DNA from: COE1 sp949066965
Lineage (GTDB): Bacteria; Bacillota; Clostridia; Lachnospirales; Lachnospiraceae
Assembly (NCBI GenBank): GCA_949066965.1
Contig: CARTDA010000003.1
Location: 62,001-126,000, forward strand
DNA length: 64,000 nucleotides
Reading direction: 5' to 3'
A program made the position numbers and the translations under genes. Shown here one piece after another: positions 41,777 to 49,822 of the stretch (the stretch's first letter is position 1; each line of letters opens with the position of its first letter). The notes beneath the pieces are model-generated. The model did not search any database. It worked only from the letters and a program-made list of their open reading frames with translations, and had not been told where the DNA came from.

Positions 41777-44296
41777 CTATTTTGCCTCATACCAGTCTGT
41801 CCCCGTGTGCAGGTCAATCTCAAGGTTTACCGCCAGCTCACATGCGTCCTGCATTTCCCGCGACAGTATCTCCCTGACTTCTTCCACCTCATCGTTTCTG
41901 GTTTCTATCAGCAGTTCGTCATGTATCTGCAAAATCAGCTTTGACTTTAATCCCTTTGATTTCAGCGCATCATAAACATGAATCATGGCATACTTGATAA
42001 TGTCCGCCGCTGTTCCCTGTATCGGCGAGTTCATGGCGACACGCTCCCCAAAGGAACGCTGGTTAAAATTGGATGATTTTAGTTCCGGCACAGGTCTGCG
42101 CCTTCCAAAAAGCGTCTCGCAGTACCCCTTGTCCCTTGCATCCTCCACCATCTTGTCCAGAAAACGCTTGATTCCCGGATAGGTCTTAAAATACTCGTCG
42201 ATATACTCCCTTGCCTCCCTCGGCGTAATGCTCAAATCCTGGCTAAGTCCAAAGGAGCTGATGCCGTACACGATGCCGAAGTTTACTGCCTTGGCATTGC
42301 GCCTCTGCAAATCCGTAACCTCCTCAAACGGCGTATGAAAAACCTTTGACGCCGTAATTCGGTGAATGTCCTCCGACATTTTGTAGGCTTCAATCAGCTG
42401 CTTGTCGTCAGACATATGGGCAAGGACACGCAGTTCTATCTGGGAATAATCCGCATCCATGAAAATGCATCCGTCCTGCGGGATAAAAACCTTGCGGATT
42501 CGTCTGCCAAGCTCCATACGCATCGGTATGTTCTGCAAATTTGGCTCGGTTGAGCTCAGTCTTCCAGTCGCTGTAATCGTCTGGTTAAAATTCGTGTGTA
42601 TCTTGTTGTCATCTCCGATGAATGCCGCAAGTCCTTCTGCATAGGTTGATTTTAATTTTGTCAGCCCCCGGTACTCAAGAATATCTTTGACAATCGGGTA
42701 TTCGGGCGCAAGCTTTTCAAGCACGTCCGCCGCCGTCGAATACCCTGTCTTTGTCTTCTTTCCTCCGGGCATCTTCATCTTGTCAAATAAGATTTCCCCG
42801 AGCTGCTTTGGCGAGTTGATATTAAACGGCTCCCCTGCTTCGGCGTGAATCGCTTTTTCAAGCTCCCCAATCCTGCCGCTGAGCGCATCCCCATAAACCT
42901 TTAGTTCTTCAGGCCTTACAAGAATGCCCTCCCGTTCCATGTCATAGAGCACATACGTAAGCGGCATTTCCAAATCCCGAAACAGCTGCCCCATTCCATT
43001 CAGCCGCAGTGCTTTCTCAAGCAGCGGCGCCGCCTTATATAGGACAAATGTCTCCTTTGCGAGATAGGAAAGGCACTCTTTTTTACTGTTTTGATAGGCT
43101 GTTTCAATATCTGTCTTTCCAAAAATTTCTGACCAGCCCCGCAGCCGGGCGCTTAGGTACTCCCCTGCCACATCCTCTATTTTGTAATCACTTTTCAGCG
43201 GATTTATCAGATACGCCGCAATTTTACAGTCAAATATATTTCTGGTAATTTCATGCGACAAAAGGCTCCTGTCCTGCTGCTCTGGTACCATATTTTCATA
43301 ATCATTTTTTACGTCGAATACGGAAATTGTCATTTTTTCGGCGGAAAGCATATTATTTATCCACTGTCTGATATTAACGGCAGATATCTTGTCCGAGCTT
43401 TCTATCCAGTAGATGTGCTCCTCTTTGTCAGAACCGCCGCACACCATACATCCGAGCACATCCTGTCCCTCATCCATCTGGAAAAAAAGCTGACCGCTCG
43501 CACCTGTCTTATAATCACCCGCGTTTCCAGCCTTTATATTCAAGATCCTGATTGCAGCAGCTCCGCTCTTGACCGCTGTGTCAAAAACCTTTTTTGCATC
43601 TTCAGGTGTTGTGACTGTAACGACTTTCACATCCTTGTCGATATCAGCTTTCACATTTTTGGAAGCTTCCCCAAATTTTCCGAAAACAGAATCCAGTGAA
43701 AGCTGTTTTAATTTTGCATAAGCCTCTGGCGTGTCAAGTTCTCCCAGCTTTGCATATTCGGGCGAAAAATCGAGCGCTATGTCTGCATATTGTCCGGGTA
43801 CAGCTGTATGCACTGATACAGCATCGTCTTTGTGATAATCCACGATCCGGGTATTTTTATTTCCGGTCTCTACAAGCCGGACAGTCACTGTTTCAGAAAC
43901 AAGCTGCAATAAACTCCTGTCTCCTGACACAACCGTAACCGCTGTGTTCCCATCCGCACAGCGGTTTGCAATTGCCTTAATCAAATCAGCTGTCCCTGTC
44001 TCTTTCCTGTCAATAACATTCACATTCATGGATGCAAGTATTTCCTTTATGACAGGTATCTGCTCCCTGAAACTCTCTGGTAACGCTTTTTGCCCGCCGT
44101 CCTTATCCTGCTGCGCTTCCTGTCCAAAAACGATAGTCATGTATTCTGTTTTTTCTTCAACCGCCAGCATCAATAACACGTTGAGAAATCCGCATATGGC
44201 GTTTGTGTGAAATCCCGACGCATTAGCCTGTATCGGTACATGATAAAATGCCTTCTTTAAAATATTATTGCCATCTATTAATACAATCTCGCTCAT
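41777..44296 (-). CDS. polA: DNA polymerase I with an apparently inactive 5-prime nuclease domain
   Basis: An 839-residue family A polymerase. The polymerase domain is intact: ATGRLSSTEPNLQNIP, FMDADYSQIELRVLAHMSDD, RRNAKAVNFGIVYGISSFGL and LILQIHDELLIE. The N-terminal 5-prime nuclease-like region keeps D8 (LIDGN) and GDR at 125, but has G58 where an Asp is expected (VFG for VFD), GTADL for YEADD and S128 for the Asp of GDRDLL, and the helix-hairpin-helix around GDSSDNIPG is not found. The 3-prime exonuclease region also lacks the DTET motif, as in many Firmicutes. Gap filling is possible; primer removal may need another nuclease. Confidence 0.93.
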   Translation of the reverse strand: MSEIVLIDGNNILKKAFYHVPIQANASGFHTNAICGFLNVLLMLAVEEKTEYMTIVFGQEAQQDKDGGQKALPESFREQIPVIKEILASMNVNVIDRKETGTADLIKAIANRCADGNTAVTVVSGDRSLLQLVSETVTVRLVETGNKNTRIVDYHKDDAVSVHTAVPGQYADIALDFSPEYAKLGELDTPEAYAKLKQLSLDSVFGKFGEASKNVKADIDKDVKVVTVTTPEDAKKVFDTAVKSGAAAIRILNIKAGNAGDYKTGASGQLFFQMDEGQDVLGCMVCGGSDKEEHIYWIESSDKISAVNIRQWINNMLSAEKMTISVFDVKNDYENMVPEQQDRSLLSHEITRNIFDCKIAAYLINPLKSDYKIEDVAGEYLSARLRGWSEIFGKTDIETAYQNSKKECLSYLAKETFVLYKAAPLLEKALRLNGMGQLFRDLEMPLTYVLYDMEREGILVRPEELKVYGDALSGRIGELEKAIHAEAGEPFNINSPKQLGEILFDKMKMPGGKKTKTGYSTAADVLEKLAPEYPIVKDILEYRGLTKLKSTYAEGLAAFIGDDNKIHTNFNQTITATGRLSSTEPNLQNIPMRMELGRRIRKVFIPQDGCIFMDADYSQIELRVLAHMSDDKQLIEAYKMSEDIHRITASKVFHTPFEEVTDLQRRNAKAVNFGIVYGISSFGLSQDLSITPREAREYIDEYFKTYPGIKRFLDKMVEDARDKGYCETLFGRRRPVPELKSSNFNQRSFGERVAMNSPIQGTAADIIKYAMIHVYDALKSKGLKSKLILQIHDELLIETRNDEVEEVREILSREMQDACELAVNLEIDLHTGTDWYEAK

Positions 44297-44302
44297 TCAG
44301 CC

Positions 44303-44611
44303 TCATGCTCCTCCCAGCAAAAAGATGCAGAATATCATCGACGCAACTAAAAAAAGACCGGCTTTCAGCTGCTTGTACACCCTTTTTCGGTTTATGGTAC
44401 GATTCAGCCTGTCTTCCAGTTCACTCTGCACATCAATATCATCTGCATTTTCAAGCCTGTTGATACCTTCTAACAAAAGATATTCTATTGTAAGTTCCTC
44501 CATGCACTCCGTGCAGGAATGTACGTGCTCCACAAATTGAAACTCTGTATTTTCATCCAGCTCGTTCTTCAGAAACAAGTGAATACAGTGTCGTGTCTCC
44601 TTACAATCCAT
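44303..44611 (-). CDS. small zinc-finger membrane protein, anti-sigma-like
   Basis: A 102-residue protein. The N-terminal half resembles a zf-HC2/ZAS domain (CKETRHCIHLFLKNELDE, then FVEHVHSCTECMEELT, H-x3-C-x2-C), a polar middle follows, and the C-terminus is one membrane helix (FLVASMIFCIFLLG). It has the layout of an anti-sigma factor without an adjacent sigma gene. Its stop lies six bases before polA, so it may be co-transcribed. Confidence 0.7.
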   Translation of the reverse strand: MDCKETRHCIHLFLKNELDENTEFQFVEHVHSCTECMEELTIEYLLLEGINRLENADDIDVQSELEDRLNRTINRKRVYKQLKAGLFLVASMIFCIFLLGGA

Positions 44612-44761
44612 TTATCCCCTCTTAGGAACCATAGAAGTAGTCCCCGTTCATGTTACCATAACTTGTTTGCCACCATAATAATACACTATCTCAGGGCATT
44701 TTGAAAGAGATAAATAAAATTTTTTTATTTTTGTGAAAAATGACAATTTTTGCGCCACCGA

Positions 44762-44965
44762 CCCCAAAACAGGAAACAGCGGCTTCCCTGTCAGTATGCC
44801 GCTGTTTGTAAGCAGTTCAGCCTTCGGTTTCCTGTTACAAGCATCAAGCCATGCAAAACCACTTCGTGGTGGCTTGATGCACCCCAGCCGCTACGCTGTT
44901 TCACGGACTTTACAGCAAGTGCAAAGTCCTGAGCTGAACTGTTGCCGCTGTTTCCATGTTTTGGG
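44762..44965. other. 204-nt palindromic multibranch structured element
   Basis: Arms of 22 bases at 44762-44783 and 44944-44965 pair except for one bulge. Inside are CAGTTCAGC/GCTGAACTG (44813-44821, 44933-44941), a long hairpin GCATCAAGCCA/TGGCTTGATGC (44841-44851, 44870-44880) and GGACTTT/AAAGTCC (44905-44911, 44923-44929). AACAGCGGC can also pair with GCCGCTGTT at 44797, an alternative fold. No coding potential is seen. It fills most of the gap between the 68-residue gene and the zinc-finger gene; it does not share the A-B-C layout of the other elements. Confidence 0.7.
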
Positions 44966-44982
44966 ACTCTTGTTCATACGCT

Positions 44983-45189
44983 TTAAATGAACGTATCCCC
45001 ATCGCTGATTTTCTGTATCAGCTGCTGCATTTCTTCCTTGCTTTTCACATTTTTGCTTTGTGCCAGAACCTGCTCCTTCTCATATTCTGTCATTTTCCCA
45101 TAATTGGTGACTGCCTGCTCGTCCATCGCCATTCCAAATGCAAGACCAAGCGGCAAAACACTGCTCTGTAATCCATCTGAAAAATCCAT
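44983..45189 (-). CDS. conserved-looking 68-residue protein of unknown function
   Basis: A short soluble protein. It begins MDFSDGLQSSVLPLGLAFGM and continues MAMDEQAVTNYGKMTEYEKE, then a charged helix ending KISDGDTFI. GAGGTGTG four to eight bases before the ATG at 45189 supports the start; an in-frame start two codons upstream is less well placed. I recall similar short proteins from Lachnospiraceae but cannot name a family. It stands alone between glgX and the 204-nt element. Confidence 0.7.
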   Translation of the reverse strand: MDFSDGLQSSVLPLGLAFGMAMDEQAVTNYGKMTEYEKEQVLAQSKNVKSKEEMQQLIQKISDGDTFI

Positions 45190-45221
45190 AATCACACCTC
45201 ACACCTTTCCTGCTTCCGCAA

Positions 45222-45240
45222 AATCCCCCTCAAAGGGATT
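45222..45240 (-). terminator. weak terminator after glgX
   Basis: AATCCC (45222-45227) pairs with GGGATT (45235-45240), with TTTT following on the minus strand. It lies about 64 bases after the glgX stop and upstream of the 68-residue gene. Confidence 0.45.
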
Positions 45241-45303
45241 CGCTGTTTTAGCATTTCCTGATTTGTGTGTTCTTATGCATTTTTAATCTGCTCGCTCATT
45301 TCC

Positions 45304-47529
45304 CTATTCCTGCCTTGGAAACTCTTCCTGTATTTCTCCTTGCAGGACTTCCGGTTTTGGAGGCTCTTCCTGCTGTCCTTCGCCCTGAAGCCATTCCTGT
45401 TGTGGTTCTTCTTTGTGAGCCTCCTGAAAAGTTTCCGGCTCCCCTGTCAGCACGATTACCGTTCGCGGCTGGATTTTTATTTTGCTGACATATCCAGGTT
45501 CTTCCGGCTTCTCTGCTTCCTTTTTATCCACAAACGTATTTACGCAAATTTTCCACTTCATTCCGTTCGGAAGCTGCATCTCGAGCGGTTCCCAGTACGC
45601 ATTCATGGCATAAAATACAATATCATCTCTTGTGTCTGCCTCATCCCTGCCTGCGTACATAATCCCAATCAGCCTGCTGTCCCGCCTTGTATGCGTATTC
45701 CACGGCGCTCCATTGTGCACGCTGATTTCCGGCAGATTACATTCCGCGTTTTTCGTTGTTTTTCGCAGAATCGCATGCTTTTTGCGAAATGCTATCATTT
45801 CTTTAAAAAACTGATAAATGTCCTGATATTTTTCAAGTCTCGTCCAGTCAAGCCAGGAAATGCGGTTGTCCTGGCAGTATGCATTGTTGTTGCCAAACTG
45901 TGTATTGCAGAATTCATCTCCCGCAAGGAACATTGCAGGTCCCCTGCTGCACATCAACGTCGCAAACGCATTTTTTACCATGCGGCGGCGCAGCTTCTCT
46001 ATCTCCGGGTCGTCTGTCTCCCCCTCCTCGCCGCAGTTCCAGCTGTTTCCGTTGTTGTCGCCATCCGTGTTGTTCCATCCGTTTTTTTCATTGTGCTTCA
46101 TATTGTAAGAATATAGGTCATATAACGTAAATCCGTCGTGGCAGGTCAGGAAATTGACAGATGCGCTTTTTCCCCTGACAGACGGGTCATATAAGTCCTT
46201 TGACCCTGTAATTCTGGTAATCGCAATATCTGCCAGCCCTTCGTCTCCTTTCAGGAAACGTCGCATGTCATCCCGGTATCTGCCGTTCCACTCCGACCAT
46301 CTGTTGTATGCAGGAAAATGTCCCACCTGGTACAGTCCGCCAGCGTCCCATGCCTCTGCAATCAGCTTCACCTTTCCCAGAATGGAATCCCCGGCGATTC
46401 CCTGTAAAATCGGAGGTTCTGCCATCGGGGCACCGTTCTGATCCCTTGTCAGGATGGATGCCAGGTCAAAACGGAACCCATCCACACGGTACTCCGTCAC
46501 CCAGTAGCGCAGGCATTCAATGATAAACCGCCGGGTCATCGGATGATTGCAGTTGAGGGCATTTCCGCACCCGCTGAAATTATAGTAATACCCCTCAGGC
46601 GTCAGGATATAATAAATATTGTTGTCAATTCCCTTAAAGGAAAAACATGGGCCATTTTCATTTCCCTCTGCCGTATGGTTGAACACGACATCCAGAATCA
46701 CCTCAATTCCATTCTCCTTCAGCTCATAGATTAACTGCTTTAACTCGTCACCCTCGTGATTATGCTCCACGACAGACGTATAGCCTGTATTGGGCGCAAA
46801 AAAACAGACTGTATTATATCCCCAGTAGTTATAGAGCTGCACCCCATCCACAACCCTGGCGCTCTCCATCTCGTCAAACTCAAAAATCGGCATCAGCTCC
46901 ACCGCATTAATGCCCAAATCCTTCAAATAAGGTATTTTCTGCCGCAGACCCTCGAACGTTCCTTTCGCGGTCACATTGGAAGATTCATCCTTCGTAAATC
47001 CCCGCACATGCATCTCATAGATTACCAGATCCTCAAGCGGGTATTCCAGCTGTTCGGTATTCCCCCAGTCGAAATTATTTTCTACCACTCTGGCATGATA
47101 CACGAAATCCCCGCCACTCTCGGGACGTTCTCCCCATTTTCTCTGTCCGGTTACAGCCCTCGCATAAGGGTCAAGCAGGACATTATTCTTGTCAAAGAGC
47201 AGCCCTGCTTCCTTGTCATAAGGTCCGTCCAGCTGAAACGCATATTCAAACTCCTCAATATTTAACCCGAACACCAGCATGGAATACGTGTTTCCGATAC
47301 GGTATGCCTTTGGAAATTCCAGTTTCGCATAAGGTTCTTTTTCCTGTGGCTTAAACAACAGCAGTGTACAGCTCGTTGCCCCAAAGGAATGAATCGTAAA
47401 GCTGACGCCATTTGACGCCGGTGTTGCCCCGTCCTTGTTATAAAATCCTGGCCGGACCTGAAATCCGTTGATAATATCCAGCGGCTGTAACTTTTCGCCG
47501 CGCTGCGGTTTGTGATGTATATAATTCAT
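45304..47529 (-). CDS. glgX: glycogen debranching enzyme (GH13, isoamylase/GlgX type)
   Basis: A 741-residue enzyme hydrolysing alpha-1,6 branch points of glycogen or related glucan. An N-terminal CBM48-type domain (GVSFTIHSFGATSCTLLLFK) precedes the GH13 barrel: DVVFNHTAEGNENGP, the nucleophile region YRVDGFRFDLAS, the acid LIAEAWDAGGLY and LTCHDGFTLYDL. A C-terminal beta domain is followed by about 40 extra Glu/Gln/Pro-rich residues (EEPQQEWLQGEGQQEEPPK and similar), not part of the family fold. The GH13 enzyme at 51187-52962 may act on the same glucans. Confidence 0.92.
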   Translation of the reverse strand: MNYIHHKPQRGEKLQPLDIINGFQVRPGFYNKDGATPASNGVSFTIHSFGATSCTLLLFKPQEKEPYAKLEFPKAYRIGNTYSMLVFGLNIEEFEYAFQLDGPYDKEAGLLFDKNNVLLDPYARAVTGQRKWGERPESGGDFVYHARVVENNFDWGNTEQLEYPLEDLVIYEMHVRGFTKDESSNVTAKGTFEGLRQKIPYLKDLGINAVELMPIFEFDEMESARVVDGVQLYNYWGYNTVCFFAPNTGYTSVVEHNHEGDELKQLIYELKENGIEVILDVVFNHTAEGNENGPCFSFKGIDNNIYYILTPEGYYYNFSGCGNALNCNHPMTRRFIIECLRYWVTEYRVDGFRFDLASILTRDQNGAPMAEPPILQGIAGDSILGKVKLIAEAWDAGGLYQVGHFPAYNRWSEWNGRYRDDMRRFLKGDEGLADIAITRITGSKDLYDPSVRGKSASVNFLTCHDGFTLYDLYSYNMKHNEKNGWNNTDGDNNGNSWNCGEEGETDDPEIEKLRRRMVKNAFATLMCSRGPAMFLAGDEFCNTQFGNNNAYCQDNRISWLDWTRLEKYQDIYQFFKEMIAFRKKHAILRKTTKNAECNLPEISVHNGAPWNTHTRRDSRLIGIMYAGRDEADTRDDIVFYAMNAYWEPLEMQLPNGMKWKICVNTFVDKKEAEKPEEPGYVSKIKIQPRTVIVLTGEPETFQEAHKEEPQQEWLQGEGQQEEPPKPEVLQGEIQEEFPRQE

Positions 47530-47616
47530 ATCATTTGTTCTCCTGATTTAACTCCTCAATATTTCCAATGCACTGTCATGACGTAATACAACCAGCGCAC
47601 CAGCCCACAAATATAT

Positions 47617-47645
47617 ATTATATAGAGACTTTTTCTATTAATCAA
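47617..47645 (-). promoter_or_regulatory. promoter of glgX
   Basis: TTGATT (47640-47645) and TATAAT (47617-47622) are 17 bases apart on the minus strand, about 90 bases before the ATG. Confidence 0.7.
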
Positions 47646-47726
47646 TCCAAATATAATCTCTTTCCTTAAATTTTGTACCAGTTTTACACATACAATGCGA
47701 AAAAAAAATTTTTTTCCAATTTATGC

Positions 47727-47755
47727 TTGCCTAGTGCTCAGAAATGTGCTATTAT
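47727..47755 (+). promoter_or_regulatory. promoter of tRNA-Leu
   Basis: TTGCCT (47727-47732) and TATTAT (47750-47755) are 17 bases apart, 24 bases before the first tRNA base. Confidence 0.7.
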
Positions 47756-47779
47756 ATTTCTTGTCGTTACGACATACAA

Positions 47780-47862
47780 GCCGGTGTGGCGGAATGGCAG
47801 ACGCAGCAGACTCAAAATCTACCGGGGGCAACCTCGTGCCGGTTCAAGTCCGGCCACCGGCA
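47780..47862 (+). tRNA. tRNA-Leu, anticodon CAA
   Basis: An 83-nt class II tRNA. Acceptor arms GCCGGTG and CACCGGC pair fully, with A as discriminator; the D arm is GCG...CGC; the anticodon loop is CTCAAAA (anticodon CAA, reading UUG); a long variable arm and the T arm GCCGG-TTCAAGT-CCGGC follow. CCA is not encoded. The anticodon stem GCAGA/TCTAC has one C-A mismatch. It is a single-gene transcript with its own promoter and terminator. Confidence 0.95.
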
Positions 47863-47864
47863 TA

Positions 47865-47892
47865 AAAGGAGCTTAACCGCTCCTTTTTTTGT
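47865..47892 (+). terminator. terminator of tRNA-Leu
   Basis: AAAGGAGC (47865-47872) pairs with GCTCCTTT (47879-47886), followed by T residues. Confidence 0.85.
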
Positions 47893-47911
47893 GCCCTGCA
47901 ATATACAATCA

Positions 47912-47940
47912 TTGACGGACAGATGGATAAATGGTATTCT
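47912..47940 (+). promoter_or_regulatory. promoter of the Uma2 gene
   Basis: TTGACG (47912-47917) and TATTCT (47935-47940) are 17 bases apart, about 45 bases before the ATG. Confidence 0.6.
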
Positions 47941-47985
47941 TTATCTATAGACATGAAAAACTGACGGTTAAGGAGGTAGCTGCAC

Positions 47986-48531
47986 ATGGCATTACCACAG
48001 GAACAAATTTATACAGTTGAAGATATCTACGCCCTTCCGGATGGGCAGCGTGCCGAGTTGATTGATGGGCAGATGTATATGATGGCTCCGCCAATACGTA
48101 TTCATCAGCATCTGGTTATGAATCTCTCTGCTTTCATCCATGATTACATTAAAAGTAAAAATGGCTCCTGCCTAGTCTATCCCGCACCATTTGCTGTTTT
48201 CCTGAATGAAGATGACCGAAACTATGTTGAGCCTGACATTTCTGTTATCTGTGACAGGAATAAACTGAATGATAAGGGATGTGCAGGTGCGCCTGACTGG
48301 GTTATTGAGATTACATCTCCATCCAATCCAGAAAACGATTATGGCATCAAGCTTTTCAAATACCGCACTGCCGGGGTTCGTGAATACTGGATTGTAAATC
48401 CGATAAAGCATACTGTCAATGTATATGACTTCGAGCAGGAAAAGAAATCAAACTTATATGCCTTTAGCGATACAATTCCCGTATGTATTTATGAGGATTT
48501 GACCATTAATATTGACGAACTGCTCGCATAA
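47986..48531 (+). CDS. Uma2 family (DUF820) putative restriction-endonuclease-fold protein
   Basis: A 181-residue Uma2/DUF820 protein. The PD-(D/E)xK-like core is visible: YVEPDISVIC, then APDWVIEITSPSNPENDYGI with LFKYRTAGVREYWIVNP. These proteins are abundant in cyanobacteria and scattered in Firmicutes; a nuclease fold is predicted but activity is not established. GGAGG nine bases before the ATG supports the start. It has its own promoter and a strong terminator, so it is an independent unit rather than part of a defence operon. Confidence 0.88.
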   Translation: MALPQEQIYTVEDIYALPDGQRAELIDGQMYMMAPPIRIHQHLVMNLSAFIHDYIKSKNGSCLVYPAPFAVFLNEDDRNYVEPDISVICDRNKLNDKGCAGAPDWVIEITSPSNPENDYGIKLFKYRTAGVREYWIVNPIKHTVNVYDFEQEKKSNLYAFSDTIPVCIYEDLTINIDELLA

Positions 48532-48534
48532 GAA

Positions 48535-48570
48535 AACAGGACAACTCCTTTTTCGGCCAGTTGTCCTGTT
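48535..48570. terminator. terminator between the Uma2 and AICAR transformylase genes
   Basis: AACAGGACAACT (48535-48546) pairs perfectly with AGTTGTCCTGTT (48559-48570), followed by a T-rich tract on the plus strand. Confidence 0.8.
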
Positions 48571-48618
48571 CTTTATTCATTATTTTCCCAATCCGGATAA
48601 GCCACAACCAAAATCAGC

Positions 48619-49794
48619 CTAATGATGGAACAGCCTGATGCCTGTAAAGCACATCGCCATGCCATACTTATTGCAGGTTTCGATGACATTGTCATCCCGG
48701 ATGGAACCGCCCGGCTGTGCGATGTATTTCACACCGCTCCTGTGTGCCCTCTCCACATTGTCGCCGAATGGGAAGAATGCATCGGAGCCAAGCACCACGT
48801 CCGTCATTTTATCAAGCCATGCACGTTTCTCCTCCCTTGTCAGCACGTCCGGTTTTTCTGTGAAGAAATTTTCCCATGTGCCGTCTGCGAGCACGTCCAT
48901 ATAGTCGTCGCTCATATATACGTCAATCGTGTTATCCCTGTCAGCACGTCCAATCTTCTCCTTAAACGGCAGGTTCAATACCTTGGGATTCTGACGTAAA
49001 AACCAGTTGTCAGCCTTGTTTCCTGCAAGCCTTGTACAGTGGATGCGCGACTGCTGCCCTGCGCCGATGCCGATTGCCTGTCCGCCCTTTACATAGCAGA
49101 CAGAATTTGACTGTGTGTATTTTAACGTAATCATGGCAATCGCAAGGTCTATTTTTGCCTGCTCGGGAATTCCCTTGTTCTCTGTGACAACATTGGCAAA
49201 CAGCGCGTCATCGATTACCAGCTCGTTTCTGCCCTGCTCAAACGTAATGCCGTAGACATCCTTTGTCTCTACAGGATTCGGTACATACGCAGGGTCAATC
49301 TGAATCACTGCGTAATTGCCCTTTTTCTTTGCCTTCAGAAGTTCAAGCGCCTCCGGCTCGTATCCGGGTGCAATGATGCCATCTGATACCTCACGCTTAA
49401 TCAGCTTCGCCGTATCGACATCACACACGTCCGACAATGCGATAAAATCGCCAAAAGACGACATTCTGTCCGCGCCCCTCGCCCTTGCATAGGCACTTGC
49501 AAGCGGTGACAGCTCACCCATGTCATCTACCCAGTAAATCTTTCTCTCAACCTCATTTAGAGAGAGTCCTACTGCCGCACCGGCAGGCGAAACATGCTTA
49601 AACGAAGTTGCTGCCGGAAGCCCGGTGGCAATTTTCAGTTCTTTTACAAGCTGCCAGCCGTTAAATGCATCCAGGAAATTAATGTATCCGGGCTTTCCGT
49701 TCAGTACTTCGATGGGCAGTTCACCGTCTTTCATATAGATTTTAGACGGTTTCTGGTTCGGGTTACAGCCATATTTTAATTCTAATTCTTTCAT
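48619..49794 (-). CDS. stand-alone AICAR transformylase (PurH formyltransferase domain)
   Basis: A 391-residue protein corresponding to the C-terminal half of PurH. It formylates AICAR with 10-formyl-tetrahydrofolate to FAICAR. Characteristic stretches are KYGCNPNQKPS, TSFKHVSPAGAAVGL, SFGDFIALSDVCDV and KYTQSNSVCYVKGGQAIGIG; KHVSPAG and the CYVK region hold the active-site Lys and His. The N-terminal IMP cyclohydrolase domain of normal PurH is missing; that job falls to the PurO-type protein encoded 28 bases upstream. Confidence 0.93.
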   Translation of the reverse strand: MKELELKYGCNPNQKPSKIYMKDGELPIEVLNGKPGYINFLDAFNGWQLVKELKIATGLPAATSFKHVSPAGAAVGLSLNEVERKIYWVDDMGELSPLASAYARARGADRMSSFGDFIALSDVCDVDTAKLIKREVSDGIIAPGYEPEALELLKAKKKGNYAVIQIDPAYVPNPVETKDVYGITFEQGRNELVIDDALFANVVTENKGIPEQAKIDLAIAMITLKYTQSNSVCYVKGGQAIGIGAGQQSRIHCTRLAGNKADNWFLRQNPKVLNLPFKEKIGRADRDNTIDVYMSDDYMDVLADGTWENFFTEKPDVLTREEKRAWLDKMTDVVLGSDAFFPFGDNVERAHRSGVKYIAQPGGSIRDDNVIETCNKYGMAMCFTGIRLFHH

Positions 49795-49822
49795 ATGTTA
49801 TTTACTCCTTATCGCAGAATTC

